In this document: piece by piece, positions 44,765 through 53,883 of the stretch
How the letters are laid out: every line of letters starts with the position of its first letter
How positions within the stretch are numbered: the first letter of the stretch is position 1
From: an uncultured Chitinophagaceae bacterium
GTDB lineage: Bacteria; Bacteroidota; Bacteroidia; Chitinophagales; Chitinophagaceae
Assembly: GCA_903895845.1 (NCBI GenBank)
Contig: CAITVK010000080.1
Span: 1 to 54,130 of the forward strand
DNA: 54,130 bases
Direction: 5' to 3'
Made by a program: the position numbers and the translations under genes
The notes under the pieces: generated by a model
Database searches by the model: none
Told to the model about the DNA's origin: nothing
The model's input: the letters and a program-made list of their open reading frames with translations, nothing else

Positions 44765-45535
44765 TTACACCTCTTTTAACTTTTCCAGGAATAAAGCAAG
44801 CCCTTTTCGCTTATCGTCTGTTAAATGATAGCTGATATCTTTGGTGTAATATTTCTTTAAATCATACAGAGGATAAGGGTTTTCGGTAATTACTTCATCT
44901 AAATGAAGAAGTCCATATTGATTGGCCTCATTAAATTCAACAATAAAATCTGCTGGTAAAGGCTTGTTGGCAACCCATGCTGCAAATACAAAAGGAAGTC
45001 CTGTATGGTCTTTCCAAGCTTCTGCCAAATCATAGATATATGATGAAATAGCTCGCTGTTCAAAAGCCCTGTCGCCAATAACCACTCCCGCTGTAGTCCC
45101 TTCTATATCTTGCTGATAACCAGGCTTGGCATCTTCTATCACTACTTCTTTTTTCCAGTATTCCTTTATCAATACCTTAAAAAGATTGATGGAAGTTTTG
45201 CTTTGATAATCCAATAAAACCCTTTCTACCTGCTCAATAGGTACTTCACTAAACAAACAAACAGAAGCAACCGCATCATTGGCGCCGATACAGATATCCG
45301 TGACGATAAATACCTCTTTCAATTTAGGAATAATGGCAACAGGAACCAGTCCCACGTCTATTTTGTTCTCCAATAACATTGCGGCTATTGAAGAAGGATA
45401 TTGTTCAATCAAATCAATCTTGTCTAATACGCCGCTTCTTTTGATCCCATACAACAGCGGTTTCGTATTTAGATAACTAACAGCCCCTACCTTTATTTTC
45501 TCCACTATTTTCCTTTTTTCGCACCAAAGAAACAT
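44765..45535 (-). CDS. mqnA: Chorismate dehydratase of the futalosine pathway
   Basis: The protein converts chorismate to 3-enolpyruvylbenzoate, first step of the futalosine route to menaquinone. KVGAVSYLNTKPLLYG near the N-terminus, EQYPSSIAAMLL, DVGLVPVAI and GLPFVFAAWVAN are typical of MqnA. The ATG at 45535 gives 256 residues with a 12-residue extension before the conserved part; a GTG at 45505 would fit family starts better. It is divergent from purB. mqnB, mqnC and mqnD are elsewhere. Confidence 0.9.
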   Translation of the reverse strand: MFLWCEKRKIVEKIKVGAVSYLNTKPLLYGIKRSGVLDKIDLIEQYPSSIAAMLLENKIDVGLVPVAIIPKLKEVFIVTDICIGANDAVASVCLFSEVPIEQVERVLLDYQSKTSINLFKVLIKEYWKKEVVIEDAKPGYQQDIEGTTAGVVIGDRAFEQRAISSYIYDLAEAWKDHTGLPFVFAAWVANKPLPADFIVEFNEANQYGLLHLDEVITENPYPLYDLKKYYTKDISYHLTDDKRKGLALFLEKLKEV

Positions 45536-45540
45536 TTTTA

Positions 45541-45571
45541 TTGCGGTTAAAATGCACTAATTGTACATTCG
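45541..45571 (+). promoter_or_regulatory. purB promoter
   Basis: TTG (45541-45543), 20 bases, TACATTCG (45564-45571) and C: one mismatch from consensus. It is 48 bases before the purB ATG. Confidence 0.7.
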
Positions 45572-45619
45572 CAGCCTTTCCAACAAATATTGTTCATACA
45601 TAACTACTTATTCTTCAGC

Positions 45620-46966
45620 ATGGAACTAAACAATTTAACAGCTATTTCGCCAATTGATGGACGCTATCACAAACAAGTCAATCATTTAGGCAACTACTTT
45701 TCCGAGTTTGCCCTCATCAAATACCGTGTTCAGGTAGAAATAGCCTATTTTTTGTTCTTGTCTGATAAGAAATTCTTCAAATTAACATCTAAACAAAAGC
45801 AAGAACTAAACGCAATTGCGGAGGAATTTAGCTTGGAGGATGCACAGAAAATAAAAGACATAGAAGCCATCACAAATCATGATGTAAAGGCAGTTGAATA
45901 CTTCATAAAAGAACAATTTGAGCGCATTGGCATCGTTCCTTTGAAGGAATGGGTGCATTTTGGCTTAACTTCCCAAGACATCAACAATACCGCCATACCA
46001 CTTAGCTGGAAACATTGTATGGAACTGGATTATTTGCCCGCAATAGCTAATCTACAACACGATTTACACCAGCTTGCCACCATCTGGAAAGCTATTCCTA
46101 TCCTGGCAAGAACACACGGTCAACCAGCCTCCCCTACTATTTTAGGTAAGGAAGTGATGGTTTTTGTAGAACGCATTGCCAACCAGATACAATTGTTTTC
46201 TTATATCCCCTATGCTGCCAAATTTGGGGGAGCTACAGGTAATTTCAACGCACATAATATTGCTTTTCCAGAGAAAAACTGGGTTAAATTAGGAAATGAG
46301 TTTGTAGATAAATATCTTGGCTTGCAACGGATGCAGTTTACCACACAAATAGAGCATTATGATAATCTGGCTGCACATTGCGATGCCATCAAACGCATCA
46401 ATACCATACTAATTGACCTTTGCAGGGACATCTGGACGTATATCAGTATGGATTATTTCAAGCAGAAGACCAAAGAAGGGGAAGTTGGTTCTTCGGCGAT
46501 GCCTCACAAAGTAAACCCGATAGATTTTGAGAATGCAGAAGGCAATCTAGGTATTGCAAATGCTTTGTTGGAGCACTTTTCTGCCAAACTTCCCATCAGT
46601 CGTTTGCAAAGAGACCTTACAGATAGCACTGTATTGCGCAATCTGGGCGTGCCCATTGCACACACGTTGCTTGCTGTTAAAAGTCTGAATAAAGGTTTAG
46701 GAAAATTATTGCTGAATGAAGCTAAAATGCACGATGACCTTGAAAACAACTGGGCAGTAGTAGCAGAAGCAATACAAACAGTGCTACGTAGAGAAAATTA
46801 TCCAAACCCTTATGAGGCATTGAAAGGGCTTACACGCGGAAAGCATTCGATTGATAAAAAGACCATTCATACTTTCATAGATACCTTGACAGTTAGTGAT
46901 GATTTGAAGGCAGAATTAAAGAAAATAACGCCCTCTAACTATGTAGGAATCATGGCGGCGTATTAA
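45620..46966 (+). CDS. purB: Adenylosuccinate lyase
   Basis: The enzyme splits SAICAR and adenylosuccinate in purine synthesis. The ATG at 45620 (MELNNLTAISPIDGRYH) is the likely start because the conserved N-terminus begins there; an ATG at 45590 would add 10 residues. The 448-residue protein carries the fumarase/aspartase superfamily signature GSSAMPHKVNPIDFENAEGN, and THGQPASPTILG and HFGLTSQDINN for substrate binding. A single-gene unit with its own promoter. Confidence 0.97.
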   Translation: MELNNLTAISPIDGRYHKQVNHLGNYFSEFALIKYRVQVEIAYFLFLSDKKFFKLTSKQKQELNAIAEEFSLEDAQKIKDIEAITNHDVKAVEYFIKEQFERIGIVPLKEWVHFGLTSQDINNTAIPLSWKHCMELDYLPAIANLQHDLHQLATIWKAIPILARTHGQPASPTILGKEVMVFVERIANQIQLFSYIPYAAKFGGATGNFNAHNIAFPEKNWVKLGNEFVDKYLGLQRMQFTTQIEHYDNLAAHCDAIKRINTILIDLCRDIWTYISMDYFKQKTKEGEVGSSAMPHKVNPIDFENAEGNLGIANALLEHFSAKLPISRLQRDLTDSTVLRNLGVPIAHTLLAVKSLNKGLGKLLLNEAKMHDDLENNWAVVAEAIQTVLRRENYPNPYEALKGLTRGKHSIDKKTIHTFIDTLTVSDDLKAELKKITPSNYVGIMAAY

Positions 46967-47015
46967 TAGCACTGATTTTTCTGACTACTAACACACATCA
47001 TTTGAATTTTTTCCC

Positions 47016-47101
47016 TACATTTGCGCCCTTTCCCAAACGGCTCAACAAGTTCTCGTCTGTTCGAGACGCCAGTAGGGTGTAATCTTAATAAGATTATTTA
47101 T
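47016..47101 (+). promoter_or_regulatory. Promoter and structured leader of rpmI-rplT
   Basis: TACATTTG (47016-47023) followed by C is a perfect -7 box; a TTG lies only 11 bases before, so -33 is unclear. The leader of about 70 bases has two hairpins, TCTCG-N6-CGAGA (47051-47066) and AATCT-TAATA-AGATT (about 47081-47095), directly before the ATG. A role in ribosomal protein feedback is possible, but no match to a known L20 leader is claimed. Confidence 0.5.
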
Positions 47102-47299
47102 ATGCCAAAGGTTAAAACAAACTCAAGTGCTAAGAAAAGGTTCAAAGTAACCGGCACAGGCGAAATCACATTTCAAAAGGCGTTCAAACGTCACATTCTA
47201 ACCAAGAAATCTACTAAACGCAAACGTGCACTTCGCAAGAAAGGTATGTTGGGTTCTACTAACAAAGATTTCGTTATGCGTCTTCTAGCTTTAAAATAA
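47102..47299 (+). CDS. rpmI: 50S ribosomal protein bL35
   Basis: The ATG at 47102 ([20 protein letters not shown]) gives the normal 65-residue bL35, with [15 protein letters not shown] in the middle; the longer open frame from 47021 includes the leader and promoter and is not translated. It is followed by rplT after 81 bases. infC, usually in front, is missing here; purB is upstream. Confidence 0.97.
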   Translation: MPKVKTNSSAKKRFKVTGTGEITFQKAFKRHILTKKSTKRKRALRKKGMLGSTNKDFVMRLLALK

Positions 47300-47380
47300 A
47301 AAAGCGACCAGAAGAAAAAAAGTAAACACATTTAAAAACATTATTTAGTGGATAATTCCGCTGAGAAAAATTAATAAGTT

Positions 47381-47725
47381 ATGCCACGTTCAGTAAACGC
47401 AGTAGCATCAAGGGCTAGGAGAAAAAGAATTCTCGACCAAGCCAAAGGTTTTTATGGTAAACGTAAAAACGTATATACCGTTGCCAAAAATATCGTAGAA
47501 AAAGGTTTGACTTACAGCTATGTTGGTCGTAAGTTGAAGAAAAGAGAATACCGTCAATTGTGGATTGCTCGTATCAATGCGGGTGTTCGTGCAGAAGGAT
47601 TGACTTACAGTCAGTTTATTCACAAATTATCTGAAAAAGGTATCGATTTGAACCGTAAGGTATTAGCTGATTTGGCTATGAACAACCCTGAAAGTTTCAA
47701 AGCATTGGTAGATTCTGTTAAGTAA
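47381..47725 (+). CDS. rplT: 50S ribosomal protein bL20
   Basis: The 114-residue protein is full length; [30 protein letters not shown] and [14 protein letters not shown] are the family signatures. It is needed for early 50S assembly and, in several bacteria, represses its own operon. It is the second gene after rpmI and ends at a terminator. Confidence 0.98.
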   Translation: MPRSVNAVASRARRKRILDQAKGFYGKRKNVYTVAKNIVEKGLTYSYVGRKLKKREYRQLWIARINAGVRAEGLTYSQFIHKLSEKGIDLNRKVLADLAMNNPESFKALVDSVK

Positions 47726-47746
47726 AGCAAACAGTGATAAATAAAT

Positions 47747-47778
47747 AAAAGCTGGAGTTTAATTGCTTCAGCTTTTTT
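47747..47778 (+). terminator. rpmI-rplT terminator
   Basis: AAAGCTGGAG (47748-47757) pairs with CTTCAGCTTT (47766-47774 region, one mismatch), then a T-run. Confidence 0.8.
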
Positions 47779-47802
47779 TATGTCTGATGTGTTTCAAACT
47801 AT

Positions 47803-47810
47803 TACATTTG
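47803..47810 (+). promoter_or_regulatory. -7 element before the arginine decarboxylase gene
   Basis: TACATTTG followed by CC, an exact match to TAnnTTTG; the -33 TTG is not evident. Confidence 0.5.
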
Positions 47811-47866
47811 CCTACTTTTTGGGTAACTTAATCAATTTATTTTCACGCATTAAACCAAGTTCTTAG

Positions 47867-49297
47867 ATGAACAATTCTTACACCTCGTTGGTGAATCAAA
47901 CTTTCCACTTTCCACAGGAAGGTTATAAATTGAATGATGATGGGTATCTGATGTTTAACAATGTAGACGTCAAAGCCCTGATAGATAAGTATGGTACTCC
48001 CCTAAAGATTACCTATTTACCTAAAATTGGGATGCAGATAAATAAAGCAAAGGACATGTTTGAGAAAGCCTTCAAGAAACATAAGTACGAAGGCACTTAC
48101 AACTATTGTTATTGCACAAAAAGTTCCCACTTTTCGTTTATTGTTGAGGAAACTTTGAAGCACCAGATTCATTTGGAGACGTCTTATGCGTACGATATTG
48201 AAATTATCAATCAGCTTTATCTAAAGAAAAAGGTTAATAAAGAAACCTTTATCATCTGTAATGGATATAAGCAGAAAGCATATACCAATCGGATTGCACG
48301 CCTTATCAATAGTGGATTCAAAAATGTAATTCCTGTACTAGATAATAAAGAAGAACTGGAAGCTTACCGCAAAACGGTAAAAGCACCTTTCAAACTGGGC
48401 ATCCGGGTGGCTGCTGAAGAGGAACCTTCTTTCCCTTTCTACACTTCCCGTCTCGGAATCAGGGCCAAGGATATCCTTGAGTTTTATGTAGATGAGATTG
48501 AAGGCTTCGAAGATAAGTTTCAACTGAAAATGCTTCATATCTTCTTGAATAAAGGTATTAAGGACGACATTTACTATTGGAGTGAGCTGAATAAAGTAAT
48601 CAATCTCTACTGTCAATTGAAGAAAATCTGCCCCGAATTAGATTCTATCAATATCGGTGGTGGCTTCCCTATCAAACATTCGCTTGGGTTCGATTACGAT
48701 TATCAGTTTATGATCAACGAAATTGTGGGTAACATCAAACGTGCCTGCAAAAAAGCCAAAGTTGCTATGCCGCACATCTTTACTGAGTTCGGTAGCTTTA
48801 CTGTTGGTGAAAGTATGGCGCACATCTATAGCGTAATTGGTCAGAAAGTTCAGAACGACAGGGAGTGCTGGTATATGATTGACTCATCTTTTATCACTAC
48901 GCTTCCGGATACATGGGGTATCGGCGAGAAATTCCTGATGTTACCTGTCAATAAATGGGACAACGAGTATCATCGGGTGGTTCTGGGAGGAATTACCTGC
49001 GACAGTCATGATTATTATGATAGCGAGGAACATATCAACGAAGTATTTCTACCCAAACTGACTAATAACTATAAAGGTGAGGAGGAAAGTAATAAAGAAC
49101 CGTTGTATGTTGGCTTTTTCCATACAGGCGCTTACCAAGATCAGATAAGTGGTTATGGTGGCATCAAGCATTGCCTGATTCCTTCACCCAAACACATCAT
49201 TATTGAGTACAATAAGCAGGGTGTTCTGGAAGATTGGGTGTATGCAAAGGAACAATCCGCTCAAAGTATGTTGAAGATATTGGGTTATCTTAAATAA
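47867..49297 (+). CDS. Arginine decarboxylase-type PLP enzyme (fold III)
   Basis: The 476-residue protein belongs to the alanine-racemase-like fold-III decarboxylases. YNYCYCTKSSHFSFIVEE holds the region of the PLP lysine (Lys in CTKSS, where others have A-x-K-x-N), HLETSYAYDIE, INIGGGFPIKHS and the C-terminal SGYGGIKHC follow. Bacteroidota proteins of this length are annotated as arginine decarboxylase, first step to polyamines; lysine/ornithine or carboxynorspermidine specificity cannot be excluded from sequence alone. No other polyamine gene is adjacent. Confidence 0.8.
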   Translation: MNNSYTSLVNQTFHFPQEGYKLNDDGYLMFNNVDVKALIDKYGTPLKITYLPKIGMQINKAKDMFEKAFKKHKYEGTYNYCYCTKSSHFSFIVEETLKHQIHLETSYAYDIEIINQLYLKKKVNKETFIICNGYKQKAYTNRIARLINSGFKNVIPVLDNKEELEAYRKTVKAPFKLGIRVAAEEEPSFPFYTSRLGIRAKDILEFYVDEIEGFEDKFQLKMLHIFLNKGIKDDIYYWSELNKVINLYCQLKKICPELDSINIGGGFPIKHSLGFDYDYQFMINEIVGNIKRACKKAKVAMPHIFTEFGSFTVGESMAHIYSVIGQKVQNDRECWYMIDSSFITTLPDTWGIGEKFLMLPVNKWDNEYHRVVLGGITCDSHDYYDSEEHINEVFLPKLTNNYKGEEESNKEPLYVGFFHTGAYQDQISGYGGIKHCLIPSPKHIIIEYNKQGVLEDWVYAKEQSAQSMLKILGYLK

Positions 49298-49316
49298 GGA
49301 TAATTATAAACTTAGA

Positions 49317-49352
49317 GAAAGGGGACTACTTAACGGTAGTTCCCTTTTTTAT
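49317..49352 (+). terminator. Terminator of the arginine decarboxylase gene
   Basis: AAAGGGGACTAC (about 49318-49328) pairs with GTAGTTCCCTTT (about 49337-49347, one G-T pair), then TTTT. Confidence 0.8.
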
Positions 49353-49688
49353 TGGCCATTAAGTATTATTTTATAGTAGATTCAATATAAAAAATCAGAT
49401 TATAATGAGATCCCTATACAAAACCTGACATGGAATGAGAATGAGTGTACAAGCTTTTTCAACTCTACAACACAAAAAAAAATATTTACTTATTCATTAT
49501 AAAAAAATACTTAAAGTCGGGTATATCCAAATCATGCATTTATTCTTATATCGAACGAACAGACTTCAACCAAACAGCAAAGCCCAACCGGGGCTTGCCA
49601 ATTTTATTCATTCATTTACTTCCAACATTTTAATAGTACTTAACTATTTTGCTCGACTAGATAGACCTACCAATAACTGAATATCCAT
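49353..49688. other. Non-coding AT-rich stretch
   Basis: About 340 bases between two terminators. Two short overlapping frames (from 49435 and 49445) are Lys/Tyr/Asn-rich and look like chance frames in AT-rich DNA. No RNA gene seen. Confidence 0.45.
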
Positions 49689-49740
49689 AAAAAAAAGGTC
49701 TAATGATATATGCTTTAACACTTATACCATTAGACCTACT
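49689..49740 (-). terminator. pyk terminator
   Basis: AGGTCTAATGATATA (49696-49710) pairs with TATACCATTAGACCT (49723-49737) with one mismatch; the A8 run before it is the T-tail on the minus strand. Confidence 0.85.
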
Positions 49741-49764
49741 TACTTATTACCTGCCAACTTATAA

Positions 49765-51252
49765 CTAATCTTCCACTTTTGTCAGTTTGATAATATTGGT
49801 TGGCAAATGTAAATGTACAGGCGTGCTTCCTGTATTTACAACAACATCTCCCGATTTCACTAAGCCATTCTCTTTTAAGATTGAAATCTGATCATCAATC
49901 ATATTATCCAAAGAGGTTTCTTGGTCGTAGTAAAAAGCACGTACACCCCAACTCAAACTCAACTGATTTACCAATGTTTTCTCTTTGGTAAAAACATACA
50001 ATGGTGATGCTGGACGATAGCTACTCAACATGAAAGCAGTCTTTCCACTTTGAGTCATCCCAATCAAACCTCTTGCACTAATGTCGGCAGCCAGTTTACA
50101 AGCATTGTAACAGATGGCATCACTATAAAAAGAAGGTGAGTGTGGTTGTGGCTTCAAATCATCCTCGCGGTTATAGCGATATTCTTTTTGCTCCACCTCT
50201 CCTATTATTTTACGCATTGTTTCTACTACCAAAGCAGGATGTTGGCCAGCGGCAGTTTCGCCACTAAGCATCACCGCATCAGCACCTTCCAACACCGCAT
50301 TGGCAACGTCAGTTATTTCGCTACGGTTTGGTTTTACCCTGTCAATCATACTTTCCATCATCTGTGTAGCTACAATCACTGGTTTTGCACGGTGAATGCA
50401 CTTTCTAATCAAATCCCTTTGAATCAATGGAATCCTTTCTACTGGCAATTCAACACCCAAATCACCACGGGCAACCATGATGGCATCACTTTCTACGATG
50501 ATATCACGGATATTTACCAACGCTTCTGGCTTTTCAATCTTAGCGATGATCTTTGTCTTACTCTTCTTCTCATCCAACTTACTTCGAAGTATCACGATGT
50601 CTTTTACACTACGCACAAAGCTTAACGCTACCCAGTCACACTTCTGTTCTATGATAAAGTCAAGGTCTATTAAATCCTTTTCAGTTAATGCGGGGAGGGA
50701 AATCTTTGTATCAGGCAAGTTCAGCCCTTTCTTCGAAGACAACACACCTCCAAGAGTCACCTCTACTTTTACATCATTTTCCTTAGTGATGTTTATAACC
50801 TTCACTTCAATTTTACCATCATCAATCATGATGATGTTACCTACACGCACATCACCAGCAAGGTTTGGATACGATACATAGATCTTTTCCATGGTACCCA
50901 CACATTTCTCGTTGGTAAAGGTGAGGATATCGCCTGCTTTAAGGTCTAATGCATTGTTTGCGATTTCACCTACACGAAGTTTAGGACCTTGCAAATCACC
51001 TAGAATAGAGATATTATGTCCTTCAGATGCATTTATCTGACGAATGTGTTCAATAATCTTCGCTTTGTCTTCATGAGAACCGTGAGAGAAATTCAACCTG
51101 AATACATTTACACCTGCATTCACAAGTGCCAATAATTGATCATAAGAATCGCAAGCAGGTCCCACTGTTGCAACAATCTTCGTGCGTTGCTGGGCAACAC
51201 TCGGCAATATTGTCTTTTTAACTACTGCGGGAACGGGAATACTTTTAGCCAT
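49765..51252 (-). CDS. pyk: Pyruvate kinase
   Basis: The 495-residue enzyme makes pyruvate and ATP from phosphoenolpyruvate and ADP. Motifs: FRLNFSHGSHED (substrate and metal), IAKIEKPEAL (active-site Lys), ARGDLGVELP, ATQMMESM and SEITDVANAVLEGADAV. A C-terminal regulatory domain is present (about 375-495). It lies 72 bases after pfkA on the same strand; a hairpin with a short T-run between them suggests partial termination, so relative levels may differ. Confidence 0.97.
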   Translation of the reverse strand: MAKSIPVPAVVKKTILPSVAQQRTKIVATVGPACDSYDQLLALVNAGVNVFRLNFSHGSHEDKAKIIEHIRQINASEGHNISILGDLQGPKLRVGEIANNALDLKAGDILTFTNEKCVGTMEKIYVSYPNLAGDVRVGNIIMIDDGKIEVKVINITKENDVKVEVTLGGVLSSKKGLNLPDTKISLPALTEKDLIDLDFIIEQKCDWVALSFVRSVKDIVILRSKLDEKKSKTKIIAKIEKPEALVNIRDIIVESDAIMVARGDLGVELPVERIPLIQRDLIRKCIHRAKPVIVATQMMESMIDRVKPNRSEITDVANAVLEGADAVMLSGETAAGQHPALVVETMRKIIGEVEQKEYRYNREDDLKPQPHSPSFYSDAICYNACKLAADISARGLIGMTQSGKTAFMLSSYRPASPLYVFTKEKTLVNQLSLSWGVRAFYYDQETSLDNMIDDQISILKENGLVKSGDVVVNTGSTPVHLHLPTNIIKLTKVED

Positions 51253-51303
51253 ATAATTGTTGTGTTTTAAATTGTTGTATTTTATTAGTTACTGTTACTA
51301 ATT

Positions 51304-51334
51304 GAAAAAGCCAACTAAACCTAGTTAGCTGGCT
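51304..51334 (-). terminator. Hairpin with short T-run between pfkA and pyk
   Basis: AGCCAACTAA (51309-51318) pairs with TTAGCTGGCT (51325-51334, one mismatch), overlapping the pfkA stop codon; on the minus strand T5 follows. It could be a weak terminator or attenuator within the pfkA-pyk unit. Confidence 0.5.
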
Positions 51335-52311
51335 AATATTTTTACTATTTTCATCCACTCTTGTCCAATCTTTTGCTTCTCTTTCACAGCTTTGTCCAAT
51401 GGAGTGTAGTGTATCTTGTTATTGATTACGCCTACCATTACGTTATTTCTACCCACCATCAAGCTTTCTACTGCATAATATCCCATGTGGCTGGCAATCA
51501 ATCGGTCGCTACAAGTAGGTGATCCACCTCTTTGGATATGTCCCAACACACAAACTCTTGTATCTGCCGCTGGTATACGTTGCTTGATGATCTTAGCAAT
51601 CTCTTCTGCACCGCCAAATCTATCACCTTCCGCAACAACTACCAAGTTTACCAGCTTCTTTCTTTTTTCTTTTTCGTTCAGTGAGCTAATTAATTCTTCT
51701 ATGTCCGTTTCTGTTTCAGGTATCAAAATATTCTCTGCCCCTGTTGCAATACCGCTATGAAGGGCAATGTATCCGGCATCACGTCCCATTACTTCAACCA
51801 GAAAAAGCCTGTCGTGGGCGTCCATTGTATCCCTGATTTTGTCAATAGCCTCTACAGCAGTGTTCACTGCCGTGTCAAACCCTATCGTTACATCGCTACC
51901 AGCAATATCTTTATCAATCGTGCCAGGCAATCCAATACAAGGTATATCATACTCCGAGCTAAACTTCTGTGCCCCCCTAAAGCTACCGTCCCCTCCTATT
52001 ATCACCAACCCGTCTATTCCGTGTTTTTGCAGGTTATTGTAAGCTTTCTCTCTTCCTGCTGGCTGCATAAACTCCAGACAACGAGCCGTTTTTAGTATTG
52101 TTCCCCCTCTTTGTATAATATTGGCAACACTTCTGTTGGTCATGTGCATAATATCATCTTCTACCATCCCTGCATATCCCCTCATGATTCCAAAAACAGA
52201 TAATCCATAATAATTACCTGTACGTACCACTGCCCTAATGGCAGCATTCATACCAGGAGAATCACCTCCTGATGTAAGAACCCCAATTTTTGTTACTTTC
52301 CTCTTGTCCAT
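51325..52311 (-). CDS. pfkA: ATP-dependent 6-phosphofructokinase
   Basis: The 328-residue protein phosphorylates fructose 6-phosphate, the committed step of glycolysis. GGDSPGMNAAIRAVVR (12-27) and GGDGSFRGA bind ATP; glycines in GGDGS and PGTID mark the ATP-using, not pyrophosphate-using, type. The catalytic loop usually reads T-I-D-N-D, here T-I-D-K-D, a change next to the base Asp. EVMGRDAGY and the fructose-phosphate site HIQRGGSPT are present. It is the first gene of the pfkA-pyk pair, with a perfect promoter. Confidence 0.96.
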   Translation of the reverse strand: MDKRKVTKIGVLTSGGDSPGMNAAIRAVVRTGNYYGLSVFGIMRGYAGMVEDDIMHMTNRSVANIIQRGGTILKTARCLEFMQPAGREKAYNNLQKHGIDGLVIIGGDGSFRGAQKFSSEYDIPCIGLPGTIDKDIAGSDVTIGFDTAVNTAVEAIDKIRDTMDAHDRLFLVEVMGRDAGYIALHSGIATGAENILIPETETDIEELISSLNEKEKRKKLVNLVVVAEGDRFGGAEEIAKIIKQRIPAADTRVCVLGHIQRGGSPTCSDRLIASHMGYYAVESLMVGRNNVMVGVINNKIHYTPLDKAVKEKQKIGQEWMKIVKILAS

Positions 52312-52360
52312 CTTATGATTAGTTTGTATTATCGTAGTGTAAAATCAGATTATCGAGCCT

Positions 52361-52390
52361 CAAATGTAAGTGATTGAAGCAATGTAACAA
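52361..52390 (-). promoter_or_regulatory. pfkA promoter
   Basis: On the minus strand TTG (52390-52388), 19 bases, then TACATTTG (52368-52361), a perfect match to the Bacteroidota consensus, 49 bases before the ATG. Confidence 0.8.
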
Positions 52391-52439
52391 TATATGAATT
52401 ATTAGTTAATATTTAGATAATAGCTTGTTTACAACTCCT

Positions 52440-52465
52440 TACTTTTGTGTACTTTTTACACAAAA
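52440..52465 (+). promoter_or_regulatory. -7 box and palindrome before the reductase gene
   Basis: TACTTTTG (52440-52447) matches TAnnTTTG. It overlaps an inverted repeat, TTTTGTGTA-CTTTT-TACACAAAA (52443-52465), that could be an operator or a 5' hairpin. Confidence 0.45.
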
Positions 52466-52520
52466 ACCAATGCCATCAAGGAGTTTACGAAAACGATTTT
52501 ACTAAAAACAATGAAGTAGG

Positions 52521-53423
52521 ATGAAAGAAAAGTTGAGGATAATCATAACGGGAAGCAATGGTTTTTTGGGACAACACTTGGTTAATTACCTATCGCAAGG
52601 GCAATTTGAGGTATTTGCTCTCAGTAGAGGAGCCAACCAAAACAAGATAACCCATGGGCTTAATTACTTCCCTATCGACTTAACTGATGTATCTTCTGTG
52701 AAACAATTGTTTGAAGTAATAAAACCACAAATAGTCATTCATAATGCAGCAATGAGCAAGCCAGATACCTGTCATAATTTCAGGGAAGAATGTATTTTGA
52801 ACAATGTAACCGCTACCCAATATTTGCTGGAAGCATCTCAAAGTACTAAACCCTATTTTCTATACGTTTCTACCGACTTTATCTTTGGTGAAGATGGCCC
52901 GCACGATGAAGACACATTCCCTAATCCACTTAATTTTTATGGCGAGTCCAAATTGCAAGCAGAGGCAGCAGTAAAACAAAGCGGTTTGGCTTATGGCATA
53001 ATGCGACCTGTATTTATTTATGGCCCTTGCTACGAGAGTATGCGACCAACTTTCTTGCATTGGGTGAAGAATAGTCTGGAACAAGGCAAAGAAATAAAAG
53101 TAGTGAGCGACCAACGCCGGACACCTACTTACGTGTATGATATATGTAGCGGAATGAAAGCAATGATTGAAAAGCGTTTTGTGGGCGATATCCATATTGC
53201 AGGAAAAGACATTGTTTCGCCATACCAGATGGCGTTGACGGTTGCAAAAGAGTTGAGTCTAGATAGCAGTCTGATATTCCCCGTTACCTCAGATACCTTC
53301 CCCGAACCAGTTATTAGGGCAAAACGCTCAGGTTTAAAAATTGATAAAGCGAGGAGATTATTGGGATACGAACCCATCAGTTTTGAAGAAGGGGTGAGAA
53401 AAAGTTTTGCAAGTAATGAGTAA
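52521..53423 (+). CDS. SDR-family sugar nucleotide reductase, RmlD-like
   Basis: The 300-residue extended-SDR protein begins with the Rossmann motif GSNGFLGQH (about 12-20), has the catalytic Tyr-Lys in FYGESKLQ and Ser/Thr in VSTDFIF, and ends in the RmlD substrate-binding part. It resembles dTDP-4-dehydrorhamnose reductase, but lacks the other rml genes alongside, so an epimerase/dehydratase or an uncharacterised reductase is also possible. It is single, facing away from pfkA. Confidence 0.8.
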   Translation: MKEKLRIIITGSNGFLGQHLVNYLSQGQFEVFALSRGANQNKITHGLNYFPIDLTDVSSVKQLFEVIKPQIVIHNAAMSKPDTCHNFREECILNNVTATQYLLEASQSTKPYFLYVSTDFIFGEDGPHDEDTFPNPLNFYGESKLQAEAAVKQSGLAYGIMRPVFIYGPCYESMRPTFLHWVKNSLEQGKEIKVVSDQRRTPTYVYDICSGMKAMIEKRFVGDIHIAGKDIVSPYQMALTVAKELSLDSSLIFPVTSDTFPEPVIRAKRSGLKIDKARRLLGYEPISFEEGVRKSFASNE

Positions 53424-53707
53424 ATAGTAGATGCCGACGAATCTAGAAAAAGAGACTTTATTGTCCGCATAAACCAAGAATATAACCTATCTCACCAAGC
53501 CTTTATCAACTCAAATGTACTTCGATAGCAGGTTGTTGCAACATTCATCAGCTCTGAAGCGTACTAAATCGTCAATAATGCAACCCAAATATGACCTAAT
53601 CAGTACTTGATGCACCCCTTCAAGGCACTCATCTTCAAGGATTACGGTTTTTTTATCGCAAATACAACTATTATTATCGAAGATGCAGCAATTAATTGCG
53701 TAAACCA
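53424..53707. other. Gap with no recognised gene
   Basis: About 280 bases after the reductase gene. Short frames on both strands (for example 53511-53708 minus and 53607-53834 plus) have no recognisable features. Confidence 0.4.
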
Positions 53708-53754
53708 ACCATTCTTCTCGCCTGTTGAGAGTCTCAACAGGCGAGAAGAATGGT
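53708..53754. repeat. 47-bp near-perfect palindrome
   Basis: ACCATTCTTCTCGCCTG at the left end and CAGGCGAGAAGAATGGT at the right belong to two 23-base arms (53708-53730, 53732-53754) that are exact reverse complements around one central G. There is no T-run, so it is not an ordinary terminator. It lies 130 bases from the IS element. Confidence 0.92.
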
Positions 53755-53883
53755 ACATCTGCAAGCCTTGGCTACTGAACAGCGTGGGTTCAGGTCTGGC
53801 AAGACCGCACTTATCTTGCATCAGCGGGACTTAGACAAGCAAAAATCACTGTGAAGATTAATTCCTTCGCAAGGTTTTACTCT

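Noticed and set aside
47021-47101. N-terminal extension of bL35
   Set aside because: It would contain the -7 promoter box and the leader hairpins; the family starts at [12 protein letters not shown].
49435-49680. Small protein genes after the arginine decarboxylase gene
   Set aside because: The overlapping frames are rich in Lys, Tyr, Asn and Ile with no motif; they fit chance frames in AT-rich DNA.
53607-53834. Plus-strand frame of 75 residues
   Set aside because: It runs through the perfect palindrome at 53708-53754, and no domain or signal is visible.
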